Shown piece after piece: positions 22,824-35,275 of a stretch of DNA of 64,000 nucleotides. Source of the stretch: Chamaecyparis obtusa (lineage: Eukaryota > Streptophyta > Pinopsida > Cupressales > Cupressaceae); assembly GCA_027943335.1 (NCBI GenBank), contig BSBK01001294.1, positions 558,001 through 622,000 on the forward strand. Direction: 5' to 3'. The translations under genes and the position numbers were made by a program. Below the pieces are notes generated by a model. That model made no database searches, was not told where the DNA came from, and saw only the letters and a list, made by a program, of their open reading frames with translations. How positions within the stretch are numbered: the stretch's first letter is position 1; the number at the start of each line of letters is the position of its first letter.

Positions 22824-24563
22824 TGTGTGTGTGAAAATTGTACCTGATCTGTAGACACAACACTCAGTAAAACATTAGAGGTTAGCTATAATCAAAATCA
22901 TGCAAAATTGAAAGCTATCTAACCAAGCGATTTACTGCCTTCTAATAGGTGCGAGATTAATGTTCTCAGACTGTAATCAAGATCAGTGACCTAGACGACA
23001 CCTAAATGAAGGATTTGAATGCAATTCTAGATATGGAATAAATGCAATTGAGTTATTTTTTTGATATTTTTCTATGCAATAAGAATGATAAAATGATATG
23101 AAATTAATCTATATGAAAACTAATATGCTATGCTAATCTAACAATGATATGTAATATGAATGTAAAAATAAGATTGATCTCACAAAAATGCCGATTCGCA
23201 AGAGCTTTGATTCTTCAATTCTAATTCTCTAGCGTGATTGTGCAAAATATGAGATGATTTGTGAAGAGCTAAAGCCTTAATTTATAGAAATCCAAGGCTT
23301 TGGAGGTGCATGAAAAAAAGTCATAAATCACTCAAATAACTCAACTTGATTTTTGAGTTATTTTTAAATAAAAGATAATTAACTCACAAAAACATGCAAA
23401 AGCTAAGTTTTAACTCAAAATAGAGTTTAGCTTTAATTGATAATTGATAGTTGTTTGCTTTTATGATTGTGCATGTTTTATTTATGAATTAATTTAATAG
23501 TAAAGTGATTTATTTCCAACTTAACTGCTTTTAAAAATAAAACAATTGATTTATGGGTTAATCAATTATTTAATCAAAATTTTATTAAAAACTATATTAT
23601 TAAATAATGACAACTTGCTTTAATTAATTAAATAAGAATTTAATCAATTATTCATATGATATTAGATTTATTGTCAAAATTAAATAATACAATTAATAAT
23701 AGATATAATTAAATTTAATTACACAATTAAGTGGCAAATATTAAATCTAATTAATTAAATATGAAAATATTCAATTAATCAAACTTTAGGATAAATGTGA
23801 TTTATTGCCAAATAATTATAAAATTAAAGATAATTAAGATAATTAGGAATATTACTAGGAATATTCTCCGATGCAAAATTTAAGATAATCAATTAGATTT
23901 GATGATGTTTAGATGTGCCTTAGATTAGGACTTTGATGTCGATTTCATATGATTTGATGATATAGGAGGTTAATGAACTTATAGCCCATTTTTGGGGTAT
24001 TACATTTTGCCCCTCTTTGAATTACTGTGTGAAGCGCAGTGGTTCAAAGATAGTCTGTGTTTGATAAAGATATGAAACTGATTCAAAAGATAAACCAATC
24101 TCAAGATAGAAATCGATTGAAAGATATTGAGATAGGAGTTGATTGATATTGAATTGATATGGAGATAATAGGTCTTGAATGACCAAAGATAATGTTCACT
24201 GTAGCAGCAAATGAACCTATGATTGCGAAAAAGTGTCAAAATGCCTGATTCTGAACCTTAGGATTGATAAGAAGTGAGTGACCCGTTCTAGACTCGATTG
24301 TCTTAGCAGAACTAGCAAGTATCACATCCAAACCCTTCAGTTGTCGAAGAACCAAGGAAAGAACACTATGATCTGATGGTTGCAAAAACTGATACAGTTT
24401 ACAAGATTAGGAGAATACCAAATTGATATGGATCTTGATGAATCTAATATGCCCCAAGTGATGATAGATTTGTCCCGAGCGATGAGGACTTTTGATGTCG
24501 ATTTCATATGATTTGATGATATAGGAGGTTAATGAACTTATAGCCCATTTTTGGGGTATTACA
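22824..24563 (-). repeat. 5' LTR of E2
   Basis: Same length as the left copy (1,740 bp) and nearly identical. It includes the internal PPT-like string at 24005-24019 and the 559 bp extension. On the sense strand it starts TGTAATACCCCAAAAATGG. Confidence 0.9.
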
Positions 24564-27500
24564 ACATTCATTTCGACCAATTGATTTAACAACCCACTAC
24601 ATATGAAATTCCCTAATATCCTTGTTTTTAAATTCCAGCTTTCTAGCTCTAGTCTTTCCCAATTTTTCAAAATACCTCTGCCATTTATCCAGACTACCCA
24701 TTAAATGAACCAAAAATCTCAACGGGTTGTTCATCTAGCCCTGATTTAGTAGAATATAGAGTAAAATAATATTGGTATAACAGAAAGCAAAATTATTGGG
24801 AGAGCAGTTGGAGTTGAAAGGATTTAGAAGTTTTTAAGGTTACCGAATTTCTCAGTGATGGAATGGGTGGGAAACCCATACGACATGAGCTGGAAAATCA
24901 TACATCCCTGTTGCAAGATCAGGCCAACACCCAGGTTTTCAACTGGATAGGTTGGCTTACATATTTTGTGAGGTTATGTGGTTATGACAAGGCTATAGCA
25001 CTGGAATTTCTATGGACTTACTGTTAGGAATGGGATCACTGAGGGGGGGGGGGTGAATCAGTGTTTACTGTATTTTAACTTTTCACTTTATTCTTTATAC
25101 TGAACTTAAATGCTTAAGTACTAAAATAAACATTCACATAAACATGAAACATGAAATCAACACATGACACCAATATGGTTATGGGGAAACCCAAATAGGT
25201 AAAAATTCCAGTGGGGATTGACACCCACTAATATTCTGCACTAGTGTTTTGTGATCCTTGTTAGAAGATCCTTAACCCTGTTAGGAGTTTCTTTATAGTG
25301 CTTTAAGTACAGTAGACCTTTTTAAGGGTCAGACCTTGTTAGGATTCTTTTATAATCATCCCTATTAGGGGAGATGATGCACTGTCCAAGAGCTCACTGC
25401 TCAAGTGGTGAAGGCTACAACCTTTTGATCTCAGATACACACTATATCTGCAGGATGAACTGTTACTATGACACTGCTTGTCAGATCAGTTCCATTGATG
25501 TGTTGATGCTTTGACCTCTAGAAAATCTCTAATACATCTTCTAGTGTCTTTGCACACTTCTTCTCTACTTATTACAACTTACTATTCACTTCCATGCCAA
25601 ATACAATGGGCGCACCTTATATTTATACACTCATACAAAATAAACAACTAGGTCAGCCCTTAGACCTATTACATACAATGCTTCCAAATGAATTGGCTTA
25701 AGCGTGCTTAAAAACAAAAAAGTATATATGTCAGCAACCTAAATATAATAGGTGCATAGTCTTTACAACATTACATTATATCTGCAAACCAAAATACTAA
25801 CTATCAGCTTCATGTACTATAGTTCTCTGGCACACACTGGCTGTGCAACTTCAATTGACTGTAAATTTCTCATCCTTGCACATCTGATCATGCACTCATA
25901 GACTAAGCATGAATATAGTCTAACCAAATTAACTTCCAGGGTGCATACCTTAATTCATCCGTACACATGTGCATTGATGCTCTGAGCTGCAGGAACTCTG
26001 TAAACTATCCAGTCTTCAACACTTAACTGATTCCTGATCTTCTCTTCAAGTGCCCTGACTCCAAACTTCTATATGACTTTGTTGCCATAATGAAAACACT
26101 ATATCAAGTCATATACATTAGTATAGACAACTTTCCAACACTTACAACAATGGGGTTGCCTATGTGAAAGGGTCGCGGGTAGAGGGTTCTAAAGAATGAA
26201 TTGCAGAAGTTTCTAGACTTCCTACCACTAGAGAAGCCTTTCCACATGGGCACGATGCATGAACAACCTGAGTTGAATTTTCTCTACCCACAAACATTAG
26301 ACTATAATGTAGTAAATAGCATGCCAAAATAATATATCTTCTAGGTGAGTACTCTTAATTAACGATTCATATTATAAGGTACATTACCTTTGAGGGATGG
26401 TTTTCTTTCTTGCATGCCATACATTTTAAGCTTTTGAGTCATTTGCGGCATGGTCGATTGGTAAATGTACCCAATTTTCTTTATTCCCTATTAAATTCAA
26501 GTTCTGAGGAAGTTAGGAAGGGAGGACATAATGATGTCACCCACCATGGGTTGATAAAAGTCTTGGTGGAAAGGTCTCTGCGAGATACCTCTCCCATGAC
26601 TTGGGATGATTTTATCATAGCACCCCATGTACAATTGAATGATGAAGGACCATGACCTGTAATTCAAGAAGAGTAGGGAAATATCCCTGATGAGGCCATT
26701 TCTAAAAATGTTGAGTCTACTATTCCAAAAGAGTCTCACGAAAACCCTTATTCTTTGGGAGATGATAAAGAAAATGTGGCATCCGGTAATCCAAATTCTA
26801 ACCTAGGGGGTGGTGAAACCGAGGTTCCCACAAATTTCCAAAATTCAAGGGTAGAGCAAAGTGCCCAAAAGAAAGAAAAAGGTAAAGAAAAAATGGTTGA
26901 TCATGTTATGGATGACACCCATGTTCCTTCTCCAACCACTCCTATCACAAAGAAAAGGACTTTGTAGAAGCGTTCTGCATCACCAGTTGACACCCCACTA
27001 TGACAAAGTGTTCATTTGAACACAAAACAAACAAAAAAGGACTCACCTATGATGACTAGTTCTACCCCTGATGTTCCTATTGAGGAATTCCTAGAGGAAC
27101 AACCACAAGAAGACATCCCATTTTTAGGGTGTCATGATGTGATGGAAGAGGGTCCTGTAGCCAAGAATCCAGATAAGGAAACAGAGCACAAAGAAGCAAA
27201 GAAAAAAGAAACCGCCAATGTGCCTTCTTCTCAACAAGAATACATTCAAGGGAATGATGCTCTTGTAGCAATAGAGTAGGTTCCACTGAGAAACCAAGGG
27301 GTAGAAATAAAGAAGGTTCCACCGAGAAACCAAGGAAAGGTAAAAATCCACTCCCTCTCCATTGACTATTTTACAAAAATACAACATGAAAGTTAATGTG
27401 GGACCTCAAAAGGGACAAATAGAAAAAGGAAATAGGAATAAAACAATAGGAAATTCAAATTTTGCAAGGGAAATTAGATTGGTCATAGAACTAATTCCTA

Positions 27501-28090
27501 AACTAATAGAATGTAGACTACCTCCTAGGGTCTATGCCTTGTGTTTAAAAGAGTAGTTTTTAATGTTAAAATTTATGAGGGTCCTTAGAGACTTAAACAC
27601 AGACATGAGCTCACCCCAGGAATTCATGGCTGCATATGAAGAGTCACCTAACTATATCAGGAACCTCCTATATTAACTTTACTTGCACAATTATTTTGTT
27701 CCTCCATTACCGATTGGAACCCTCTGCTATTTGTCAAAGATATTCACCTGTCTTCTCTTCTTGCTTGGGCAAGAAATGAAATAAACTACGGGGAACAACT
27801 AAGAAAATATAAGGGAGTTGAGAAATAAATCACACTTCCCCTACATCTAGAAAGTGGCTCTCCCCATAGGTTATATTGTGATTGGATGGAAATAGTCTAT
27901 GGACTACGAGACTCAACACAGAAACAAAGGATCCTAGGTAACTGAGAACAGGTTTTTGTAGAGTTTGAGAGACTCTTATTATCAGAAGGGAATAGGGCAG
28001 CAGAAGGACTAAGGAAAAGATGAGGCAGGTTAACAATGACATTAAAGAAGGCCGAGCCTCATAGTCTCATCAATCTTTGAGCTGTAATGC
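24564..28090 (+). pseudogene. ORF3 of E1 in the env-like position, function unknown
   Basis: From about 24780 the plus strand reads FKVTEFLSDGMGGKPIRHEL, FNWIGWLTYFVRLCGYDKAI, then ALEFLWTY up to the solo LTR at 25022. It resumes at 26146 with NNGVAYVKGSRVEGSKE, then FKLLSHLRHGRLVNVPNFLY, and a hydrophilic Lys/Glu/Pro-rich region (26755-27280). Pieces such as EINYGEQLRKYKGVEK extend to about 28080. Several stops interrupt it. It lies downstream of integrase, where Athila elements carry an env-like ORF, but I see no signal peptide or clear membrane segment. The role is unknown. Bases 24564-24780 show no clear coding sequence. Confidence 0.65.
25022..26140 (-). mobile_element. Solo LTR, 1,119 bp, copia-type ends
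   Basis: Plus reading starts TGTTAGGAATGGGATCACTG, followed by a run of Gs, and ends TTTCCAACA. A perfect TSD, CTTAC, lies at 25017-25021 and 26141-26145. Deleting it with one CTTAC rejoins LWTY to NNGVAYVKG in ORF3 of E1. On the minus strand its end (GATTCACCCC..., CTCAGTG, CTAACA) resembles the LTR ends of elements B and C, so it probably belongs to a related lineage. No internal sequence remains, consistent with LTR-LTR recombination. Confidence 0.9.
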
Positions 28091-28371
28091 AATGAGTTCA
28101 ATGGTATATATAACTGGGATGACAACCGCAACCTAAAAAATGGTTACCTCTTACCTTCTAGTCTCCTCTTCTCTTATGGTCATTACATAGCTATGTGGAC
28201 AATGAGGTGGATGAACAGTTAAATTTGAGTCGACGTATCAAAATGGAGTGGACAAATGGATTCTTTTGGCTTGTATGTAGCCCTATGAGTGGCGAGACTC
28301 AAGAAGGGGATCTACGGGTGCTCACAAAGATCCAAAATGTCTCAGTGCCTGAGGACCGACACTAGTCTTCG
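28091..28371 (+). other. 3' untranslated part of E1
   Basis: Short stretch between ORF3 and the PPT; no feature recognised. Confidence 0.5.
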
Positions 28372-28382
28372 TAGGGGGAAAA
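28372..28382 (+). other. Polypurine tract of E1
   Basis: TAGGGGGAAAA directly precedes the 3' LTR start TGATAAGG. Confidence 0.85.
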
Positions 28383-29689
28383 TGATAAGGCATAATAATT
28401 CCATATTTTATAAAGGATAGATTTTGCTAGGTCCTTTTTCCTTATTTTATCATATTTTCTCAAAGACTTTATGCTTAGTACTTCTATTATGTGGCATTCA
28501 GCCAATAGACTTTTGTCATGGTTTTAACACACTTAATATGCTATACTTGGATAGATATGCTATGTTACTTATTTTGAAATTATGATTATGTCTTTATAAG
28601 TAAATTAGTTGTTTGAACATAAATAATGCATGTGTGTTTTGATGTTTATTACCATGAATGTCTTTATTCTAACATCTGAGGTATAGCTCATCAATATAAC
28701 AACCGTCATCTTGACCATGTAAAATGTGCCCATACATTGGATGCTCGACCCGGTCTTACAATAGACTCCAATAGAGAAACATTAGCGCAACACCAGCAAG
28801 TGGTTTCTGGGTGATCAAGGTGGGAGCCATCAAGAAAGGACTGAGACACCATAATAAATTCTCCAAAGAAATCTAGGAGAGAGTGGGAAGTTAGATCTAT
28901 TGTCGAAGAGGATCTTTCCTCTATTCTAGATCTATTTTGTTTCTGGTTTTATAGCTTTCTTCCTTTCTGTTGGTAGTGTTGTACTAAAAGCTTCACCTAT
29001 TTTTGTGGCATGATTAGTTAGCTGTTAGAATTTTTCTCTTTAAATAAAGCCCCACTCCTACATGAGAAGGCGGGCATTATTAGTTTAGTTGCGATATAGT
29101 TCCATTTTGTTGTTTACTAGTTTTCATATAGCGTTGTACTTAGTTATTCAATTAATGAGACAATGAAGTATTGAGATTTAACTTTGTGTAATTGAGTGTT
29201 TGGGTACTCATCCAAGGGGGTCGACTTGGTGAGGAATCCATAGTTAGTTAGATTCATTCTAGTTAAGTTCACTTTCCTGCATTTCTGTTATTTTAGTGTT
29301 AGTGTTGAACTGTTCCTGCAACCAAAGTGGTAGAGAAGCTAAAGCATTATAGCTTATTTTGAAAGTCTTCATATTTTTCTAGCATCTTCACTTCTACAAT
29401 TTCCATTCCAATTTTTTCTTTTCTGCAGCTATAGTTTAGTTTCCTTTCAAGAATTTATTTTGTGCAGTCACAGAATAGTTTCCTTCCAGCATTTGTTTCC
29501 TACAGAAACTATAGAATGTGTGGTTGAGTAGTACTTGGTGCATATATTTTTCTGGCCCATTTCAAGTAACATGTCCTTGGGTTGACATATTAAATGATTT
29601 TTTATAAGGAGGATAAACTGCTTGGTCAGATGTCCAATCCCTGAGTTCCAAATTATGCCTAGTTTCTGAGCCTTTATAAAAAGAAATCA
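28383..29689 (+). repeat. 3' LTR of E1
   Basis: Partner of 4598-5940, with the same start and end; about 36 bp shorter through small indels. Confidence 0.9.
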
Positions 29690-29851
29690 TTCCTCTTGTT
29701 CAAGAACCCTTTGAACTTGAATATATTGTTGGTTACTACATTGAAAATTCCAAGCTAGGGCATTGAGATCAGAAAATAAATCTTCTTGAGTGTCCGCAAA
29801 ACCCAAATTTAGTTGAAGCACGAGTAATTCACCATCAATGGGTAAAACCAT
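29690..29851 (-). pseudogene. N-terminal end of element A gag
   Basis: From an ATG at 29851 (minus) the frame reads MVLPIDGELLVLQLNLGFAD, then TQEDLFSDLNALAWNF, and QVQRVLEQEE at the E1 junction. Across the E1 insertion it joins ITTQLRGILVAQEVVVVN at 4590. This confirms that one gag was split. It has no stop within these 54 codons. Confidence 0.75.
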
Positions 29852-31097
29852 AGTCTTTGAGTATGAACACTAAAAGTTTCAAATATTGGTTAGTCACTTC
29901 TCCAACTCCTCATTCATAGATGAGATGCAACATATTAAAAAAAGATTATAGAAGAAAAAAAGAATCAAGAAGATCATGAAGCCCTTCAAGAATTTAAATA
30001 ATTTATAAATTTATAAATCAGAAGGGAAGAGAAACACTAGAATTTATCAAACTATTATCTTATAAGATCAAATAGCTCATAGAGAGGAAAATCATTCCCA
30101 AAGTAATATCCCACACATCAACCATAAATAACATAGATTCAGATTGAAATCATAGAGCTGAAAAAGTATTGTATTGATTCAAAGTTCAGCCACAAAAGAT
30201 CTTTCAAAAATAACAAATATAAATTCAATTTCTAGTATCACCATCCATGAGAAAATACTACTGCAAATCCTAACAAAGAGAAAAAAAAAATTATTATCCT
30301 CTTTTCCCTTTTCTTCTAACCCCTAAAATAATTTCATCCATCCAAATATATAGTTTTCGAAGTTAAGGAGGTCTCCCTGAAAACTCAACCTCCTTAATGG
30401 TTAACCAGAGTACTTTAAAAATAATAGAATGGGTTTAAAAGTAGACAAATCCCTCGATTTCAAAGAAATGCAAAGAGTGAATAAAAAGAAAAGACCGCTA
30501 AACAAGGGATTGGTTAATCCTATCTTCATCTTAGTCCTTATCATCTATCTCTATACATGCCAACTTCCAACTGCAATAGACACCTATGAACTCTTGCACC
30601 ACACTGTGACTCGAATTCTTCAGGCTCAACAACCAGATCTTCCACATGTCATGATCTCATTTCATTTTATTAATTTGTTTGGAATAACCTGGTAAATTTT
30701 CTATACATAGAATAATCATAGCTTCAATTTGTGCTACCTTTGTGAGATTTGCAGGCATATGATTGGGTTCTTTGATCTCTTTAAAATCTTCTTCAAAATA
30801 TTTTATCAGAGGTTCAATGTCAATGTTTCCTTATTAATTTAAAGCCATGCTATTGGGTCTTATGATCAACATATCCTTGATGAAATTGTTGTACTTTTCT
30901 TTGATTCTTGTTTCCATGCTTCACACTTTAGTGATGGTCGGTTCATACACGAAACATCTCCAGCTTGAATTTTATTTGACTATATACAACATGCTGAAAT
31001 CTTTTGATTTAAGCAGGTTCTCTGCTAGGAACTTCTCTATGCCATACAACTCTACATTCATGATCTGTGCAAAAATTGCAAGATGATTTTCTTTCTT
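29852..31097. other. AT-rich sequence upstream of element A gag
   Basis: Probably the leader and possibly the 5' LTR of element A, but no second LTR copy is in the window, so the boundary cannot be set. A perfect 10 bp inverted repeat, TTAAGGAGGT / ACCTCCTTAA, with a 15-base loop lies at 30363-30397. No coding sequence is supported; the plus-strand ORFs near 30429 and 30847 show no family features. Confidence 0.4.
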
Positions 31098-33624
31098 CTA
31101 TCTCCTAGGATGTGAGTTGTGGTCGAACTTCACTTGGTAAAGCATCATCATAACTAAAAATAGAAGAAAATTGTTGTAAGAAGTCTTTTCCCTTTTCAGT
31201 ACATTGTTCACCCACTCCTCCATGGCTGCCTCTACAATCTTACCACATTGAACTTGATTCATCAGTCTTCGACTATTTGGTGAATTAGGATCAAAGGACT
31301 GAGGGGTTTGAACTATGGAAAAGACACCATATCTATCCAAAGAACTAATGTATTCCACCATAGTATTGATTACCTCTTTCAATTTCCTCTTCTCTTTGGC
31401 ATCCTTCTACGACTGAGCAAGCATATGTTTTGAAGATTGGTTTAACCAATTTTCCTTGGTTTCTCAGTTCAACACACCTAAACCCACTTTTTTAACTTCA
31501 AAATCCTCAACGCTTATGTCTGCAGAACAACCCTTAGGCTTGTATACAAAAATCTCAACTGTAACTTCCCCTGATTGAGCGTATGTAATCAATTGGGCAT
31601 AACTCTTCATTCTTTTGTTCTTGGGGGTTTTGGGAGAATAATTATTCACCATATCTTTAACTGATAAGGAAATTGGTACAAAGCTCCTTTTCTTACTTAC
31701 TTAAGTTGTAAGCCAATCAGGTACTAACGGAGGTAATTAATTTTTCCCCACATCTTTTTCTGGTGTACTCATGGTATCTATGACCTAAGAAATGTTGCTA
31801 AAGGTCAACCATATTTGCAGTTCACCACCCACAATACTTGTACCATGTTCCTTTTCAACATCAAGATTCACCAATACTTCTCTCTAGGAAGCTATTTTTC
31901 TCTACTTTGTAAGCTCGATCTTGGACCTTTTCCTTTGTAAAATAGGTTGACTTTCAAATAAGTCATAAATCAATATCTTTGAACTCTTGTTACTACCTGT
32001 AGAATCAATAGAAAAGTTAATGTCAACATCATCAGGGGAGGAAGGAGCTCTTAGAGTATAATCTTCTAATTGAACAAGAGGTTTGACCATTTCTCTTTTG
32101 TGTTGAAGCCATATTTTTGTGAGTTCAATTACACAGGTGGCTCTCTATAGGATATTATCTTCGTCAGGTTCATACCAATTTTCATGAGGCAAGGGCACCA
32201 TTGACAGTTTCAAGTATTCAGGTTCAATAACTTATGAACCATCTTCAAAAACTCATTTAATGTCTAACTTCAAATGATATGTAGTGATTTGTGTTAACAA
32301 CAACCTGGAGTTATCTTTCTTTTAAACTTCTTTTTCATTTAGACAATCTTCCCAATGGTCTTCCAGTTGAGATGAGGGTACAAACTGACCTTCCATTTTG
32401 AGGACTTTCCTGACAAATCCCTTACTATCAAAATATTTTCCTTCATGATAGAATTTGAAATCAAAGCCACACAAATCAACTCCAATATTTATGGCATCCT
32501 CTAGGCTTTTACAAGAGAGTTTTCCAAGTTTAAGAGGGAATAAACTATTCCATTTATTCTTAGGTAGATATTTATTTGTCACCACCACGAGCTGTTGACA
32601 GATCTCAACAAGTATAAAGAAATCTAATGTAAACCTAGGTAATTTCAGGGGTTCTTCATCAAAACCACCCACTCTAAGGTAGGTGAACCTAGGAAACTGA
32701 ATAAATATACTACCATAAACTTGCACCACTACAAGGCTTCAAGAGAAAACCATTTCTCTTTCATCCCAGCTAGCTCAAAAAATAGTTTCTCAGAAAAGAC
32801 ATCATGAACTTTCCTATACTCAGTCGATACCTTATTTCTCTGCAATAGAGGGAAATAGTTATATATCAAGACATTTTAGTCCCAAATTTCATGGGGTAAA
32901 GATGTCAAATCTTGAGTAAAGGCCAGACAATATACAAGATAGGAAGACATGAAGAAATCTTTCTTAATAATCTGTGCTGATTATAACTATTCTCTCATAG
33001 AACTAGCTATAATTTTGGCCCAATATAAATATTGTTTTCCTACCAAAATGATGTCAATAAAATGAAATATCAATTCTTCAAACAAGAGAGCCTTAGTTGA
33101 ACCTTTGACTCTATGCAGTATGACTATTAGGTCATGGACATGAGATTTCATATGATTTTTACTTAAACCCTTGGGAAGCCAAGACCCACCCTTGTAAATT
33201 GTCTTGGTCCAATTGTGAGCAATAAATGAGCGATTTTTCTCAGGGGTCTCTTTGAACTTGGCATATGACTGAGTAGGAGTAAAGTCTGTGAAAGGTTCAT
33301 TAGGGATTTTGAAAATAGACATCATAGTATCTCTAGAAATTGGGAGTAACACTTTAGCATCATTATCTCTGATACACTGAGATTTAATGTCATAGTGATT
33401 CACACATTCTTGGATTAGCTCAGGAGTTATAATGGCTTGAGGAAAACCTGCTACTTGCAGTAACCCACTATCTAGAATTTTAGCTACATGCTCTTCTTCT
33501 ACATTTTATTGTAACCTAATACATATTACCTCTACATCAACCCCTTTAAATCTGTAACAGTTAACAAAGGACTCTTGCAATTCATACTGATGCTATTTCC
33601 AAAAAAATGAAAAAAGGACTTCAT
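31098..33624 (-). pseudogene. Region D: degenerate retrotransposon ORF of unknown function
   Basis: Open pieces 32729-32322, 32090-31902, 31652-31464 and 31382-31098 share one frame and are separated by stops. The piece 33403-32987 is in another frame, and a possible start ATG lies at 33624. Readable strings include GLLQVAGFPQAIITPELIQE, AKVLLPISRDTMMSIFKIP, IQFPRFTYLRVGGFDEEPLK, GVDLCGFDFKFYHEGKYFDS and FSIVQTPQSFDPNSPNSRR. No RT, protease or zinc knuckle is seen. The IS-R-D-x3-I-x2-I-P pattern resembles segments in ORF3 of E1 and ORF2 of B. I do not recognise a function. It could be the accessory ORF of another LTR element whose ends are not visible. Confidence 0.5.
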
Positions 33625-33972
33625 GTTTGTAACCACAACCAGGACTAAGCTTGTAGAGAAATAGTTTGAGAATTGACAATTGGATGAGGAAGTTTATCAT
33701 AATTTACCTCAATTCACTACAAAATATTCCTACCAAAACACCAAAATCAATTGCCTTGCACCTTTCCCAGTTTTCACTTTAAACAAGAATGGGTTTATCA
33801 TTTACAAGGAGAACCCTTTTTAAAATATACAAACTTGATAGGTAATTAATGGAAAAGATTATGGGAAGATTGTCTCGGCTGAAATCATTGTATGACAAGG
33901 TAACTCAAAGCGACTTTCCATAAATAGATTTCTTTTCACTTTTAATTTCCTTACTCAATAATCATTACTTTC
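33625..33972. other. AT-rich flank before element B
   Basis: No coding feature. It ends in the TSD CTTTC (33968-33972) of element B. Confidence 0.5.
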
Positions 33973-35213
33973 TGTTATCTCTATTTTAAGCATTAAGTGT
34001 TGTCATTAGTATCAACTAAGATAAGTCGTTAATCTAAGCTGATCAGTCGGTAAAAGATGAAATAAGGAGCTATACAAGCTAGTCAGTTGAACTTACTAGT
34101 CGGTTGAACTTACAAAGCCTTCATACCAAGAAGTTACAAGGCATAACCTAAAGCTAAAAGAACACTATTTTAACCGAGTATGTTTATCGAGCATCAGTTC
34201 AGTGAACACCGAACATTCTACACATCGAACATCAGGTAATTCACCAAATAGAGAATGTAGTGTTTATCGAGTTGTTCAGGAAATGACATAGTAATTAGAA
34301 AAGGCACATATATCTATGCAAATGGTTTACACATATCTATAAATGTATTACCAAGATTGAGACACATTTATTATGGATGTAATTAGTAAATGTTTTGATG
34401 ATTCCTATGTAATAGTTAGATCTAGGTTATTTTTATACACCATAGATCTTAGGTTTTCTAAGATGTTGTAAACCTAATTAGGTCAAATAAATTTTCTATA
34501 TAATTTTAATTGATGTCATTTTGATAAAGACATGACAAGCAGATCATGAAGTAGTAACCTCTTACAGAGCATCAAAATTTGGACAAGGGTTTACATGAAT
34601 GAGCAGTTATCAGAATTAGTATTCTATTTATTAGAAACATACAAGACTACCGAGAAGAAAAGAGAGTAATATACTACACATCAAGGTGAAATATTTAGTA
34701 TTTCATAGATTTGATTCAGACAAGTTCAAGTTGTCATTTGTAGATATTTTCTCTTATCAATTTAACCATTATAACAGGATTGTAAATCTCTTAACAAAGT
34801 AGACTTAACCATTGCTGTAAATTATATCCTAACTAAGTGCACACTTATTTGGTGTTGCTAAAATCCTTTCACAAGGTAGATCTAATTGAGCTTATGTTAC
34901 TCCTAACAGGGTAAGATCACCAAAAGTGATCACAATTGTAGCCTTAACCGACATCACTTTATTTATTGCAGTAGTGAAGAATTTGTGGGTTTTTGTGTAA
35001 CCAAAATACTTGTGTCATGTGTTACATTTCATGAATGATTTATTGTTTTTTTTCATGCACTTTACATTTACAAATTATTTGAATGTGTGTTGCAAACAAT
35101 GGAATCAGTTGTTTAGATAGATACTACTATTGCAGATTGTTAATTCAGTAAAAAAATTTGAGGGTAATGATTCACCCTTCACCTCTTAGTACTATATCTT
35201 TCCTATCCTAACA
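33973..35213 (+). repeat. 5' LTR of element B
   Basis: Starts TGTTATCTCTATTTTAAGC and ends ATCTTTCCTATCCTAACA. Partner of 51726-52977. The strings TCAGTCGGTAAAAGATG and GGTGTTGCTAAAATCCTTTC are shared. Confidence 0.9.
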
Positions 35214-35215
35214 AT

Positions 35216-35227
35216 TGGTATCATAGG
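35216..35227 (+). other. Primer-binding site of element B, initiator tRNA-Met type
   Basis: TGGTATCATAGG follows the LTR after two bases. The canonical site is TGGTATCAGAGC; 10 of 12 bases match. Confidence 0.75.
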
Positions 35228-35275
35228 TAGATCTCTTATTTGGAATTTTAATCACTAAAGAAGAAATATCTCAAG

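Larger units (their letters stand above)
12333..24563 (-). mobile_element. Element E2: young RT-less LTR retrotransposon, minus orientation
   Basis: LTRs 12333-14072 and 22824-24563 are each 1,740 bp; by eye I count only nine substitutions between them. Flanks are ACAGT (left) and ACATT (right), a TSD with one mismatch. The PBS (22802-22819) is a perfect 18-base match to the tRNA-Lys 3' end, and the PPT is at 14073-14087. In sense order it holds a long leader, a 757-codon ORF, an integrase remnant and a 3' noncoding region. No RT or RNase H is visible, so it must depend on enzymes from another element. It lies inside E1. Confidence 0.9.
4598..29689 (+). mobile_element. Element E1: Athila-like Ty3/gypsy retrotransposon with three internal insertions
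   Basis: Bounded by two similar LTRs that both begin TGATAAGGCATAATAA and end in AATCA. Flanks are TTCTT on the left and TTCCT on the right, a 5 bp TSD with one mismatch. The interior runs PBS (tRNA-Asp type), gag, protease, RT, RNase H, INT, a long extra ORF and a PPT. Removing the TRIM (8957-9289), E2 (12333-24563) and the solo LTR (25022-26140) leaves about 11.4 kb, a normal size for Athila. It inserted into the gag of element A. LTR divergence is clearly higher than for E2 or F, so it is an older insertion. All coding parts carry stops. Confidence 0.88.

Noticed and set aside
13509..24239. Three 79-codon minus-strand ORFs (13509, 14068, 24000)
   Set aside because: They are copies of one tandem/LTR repeat with no coding signature.
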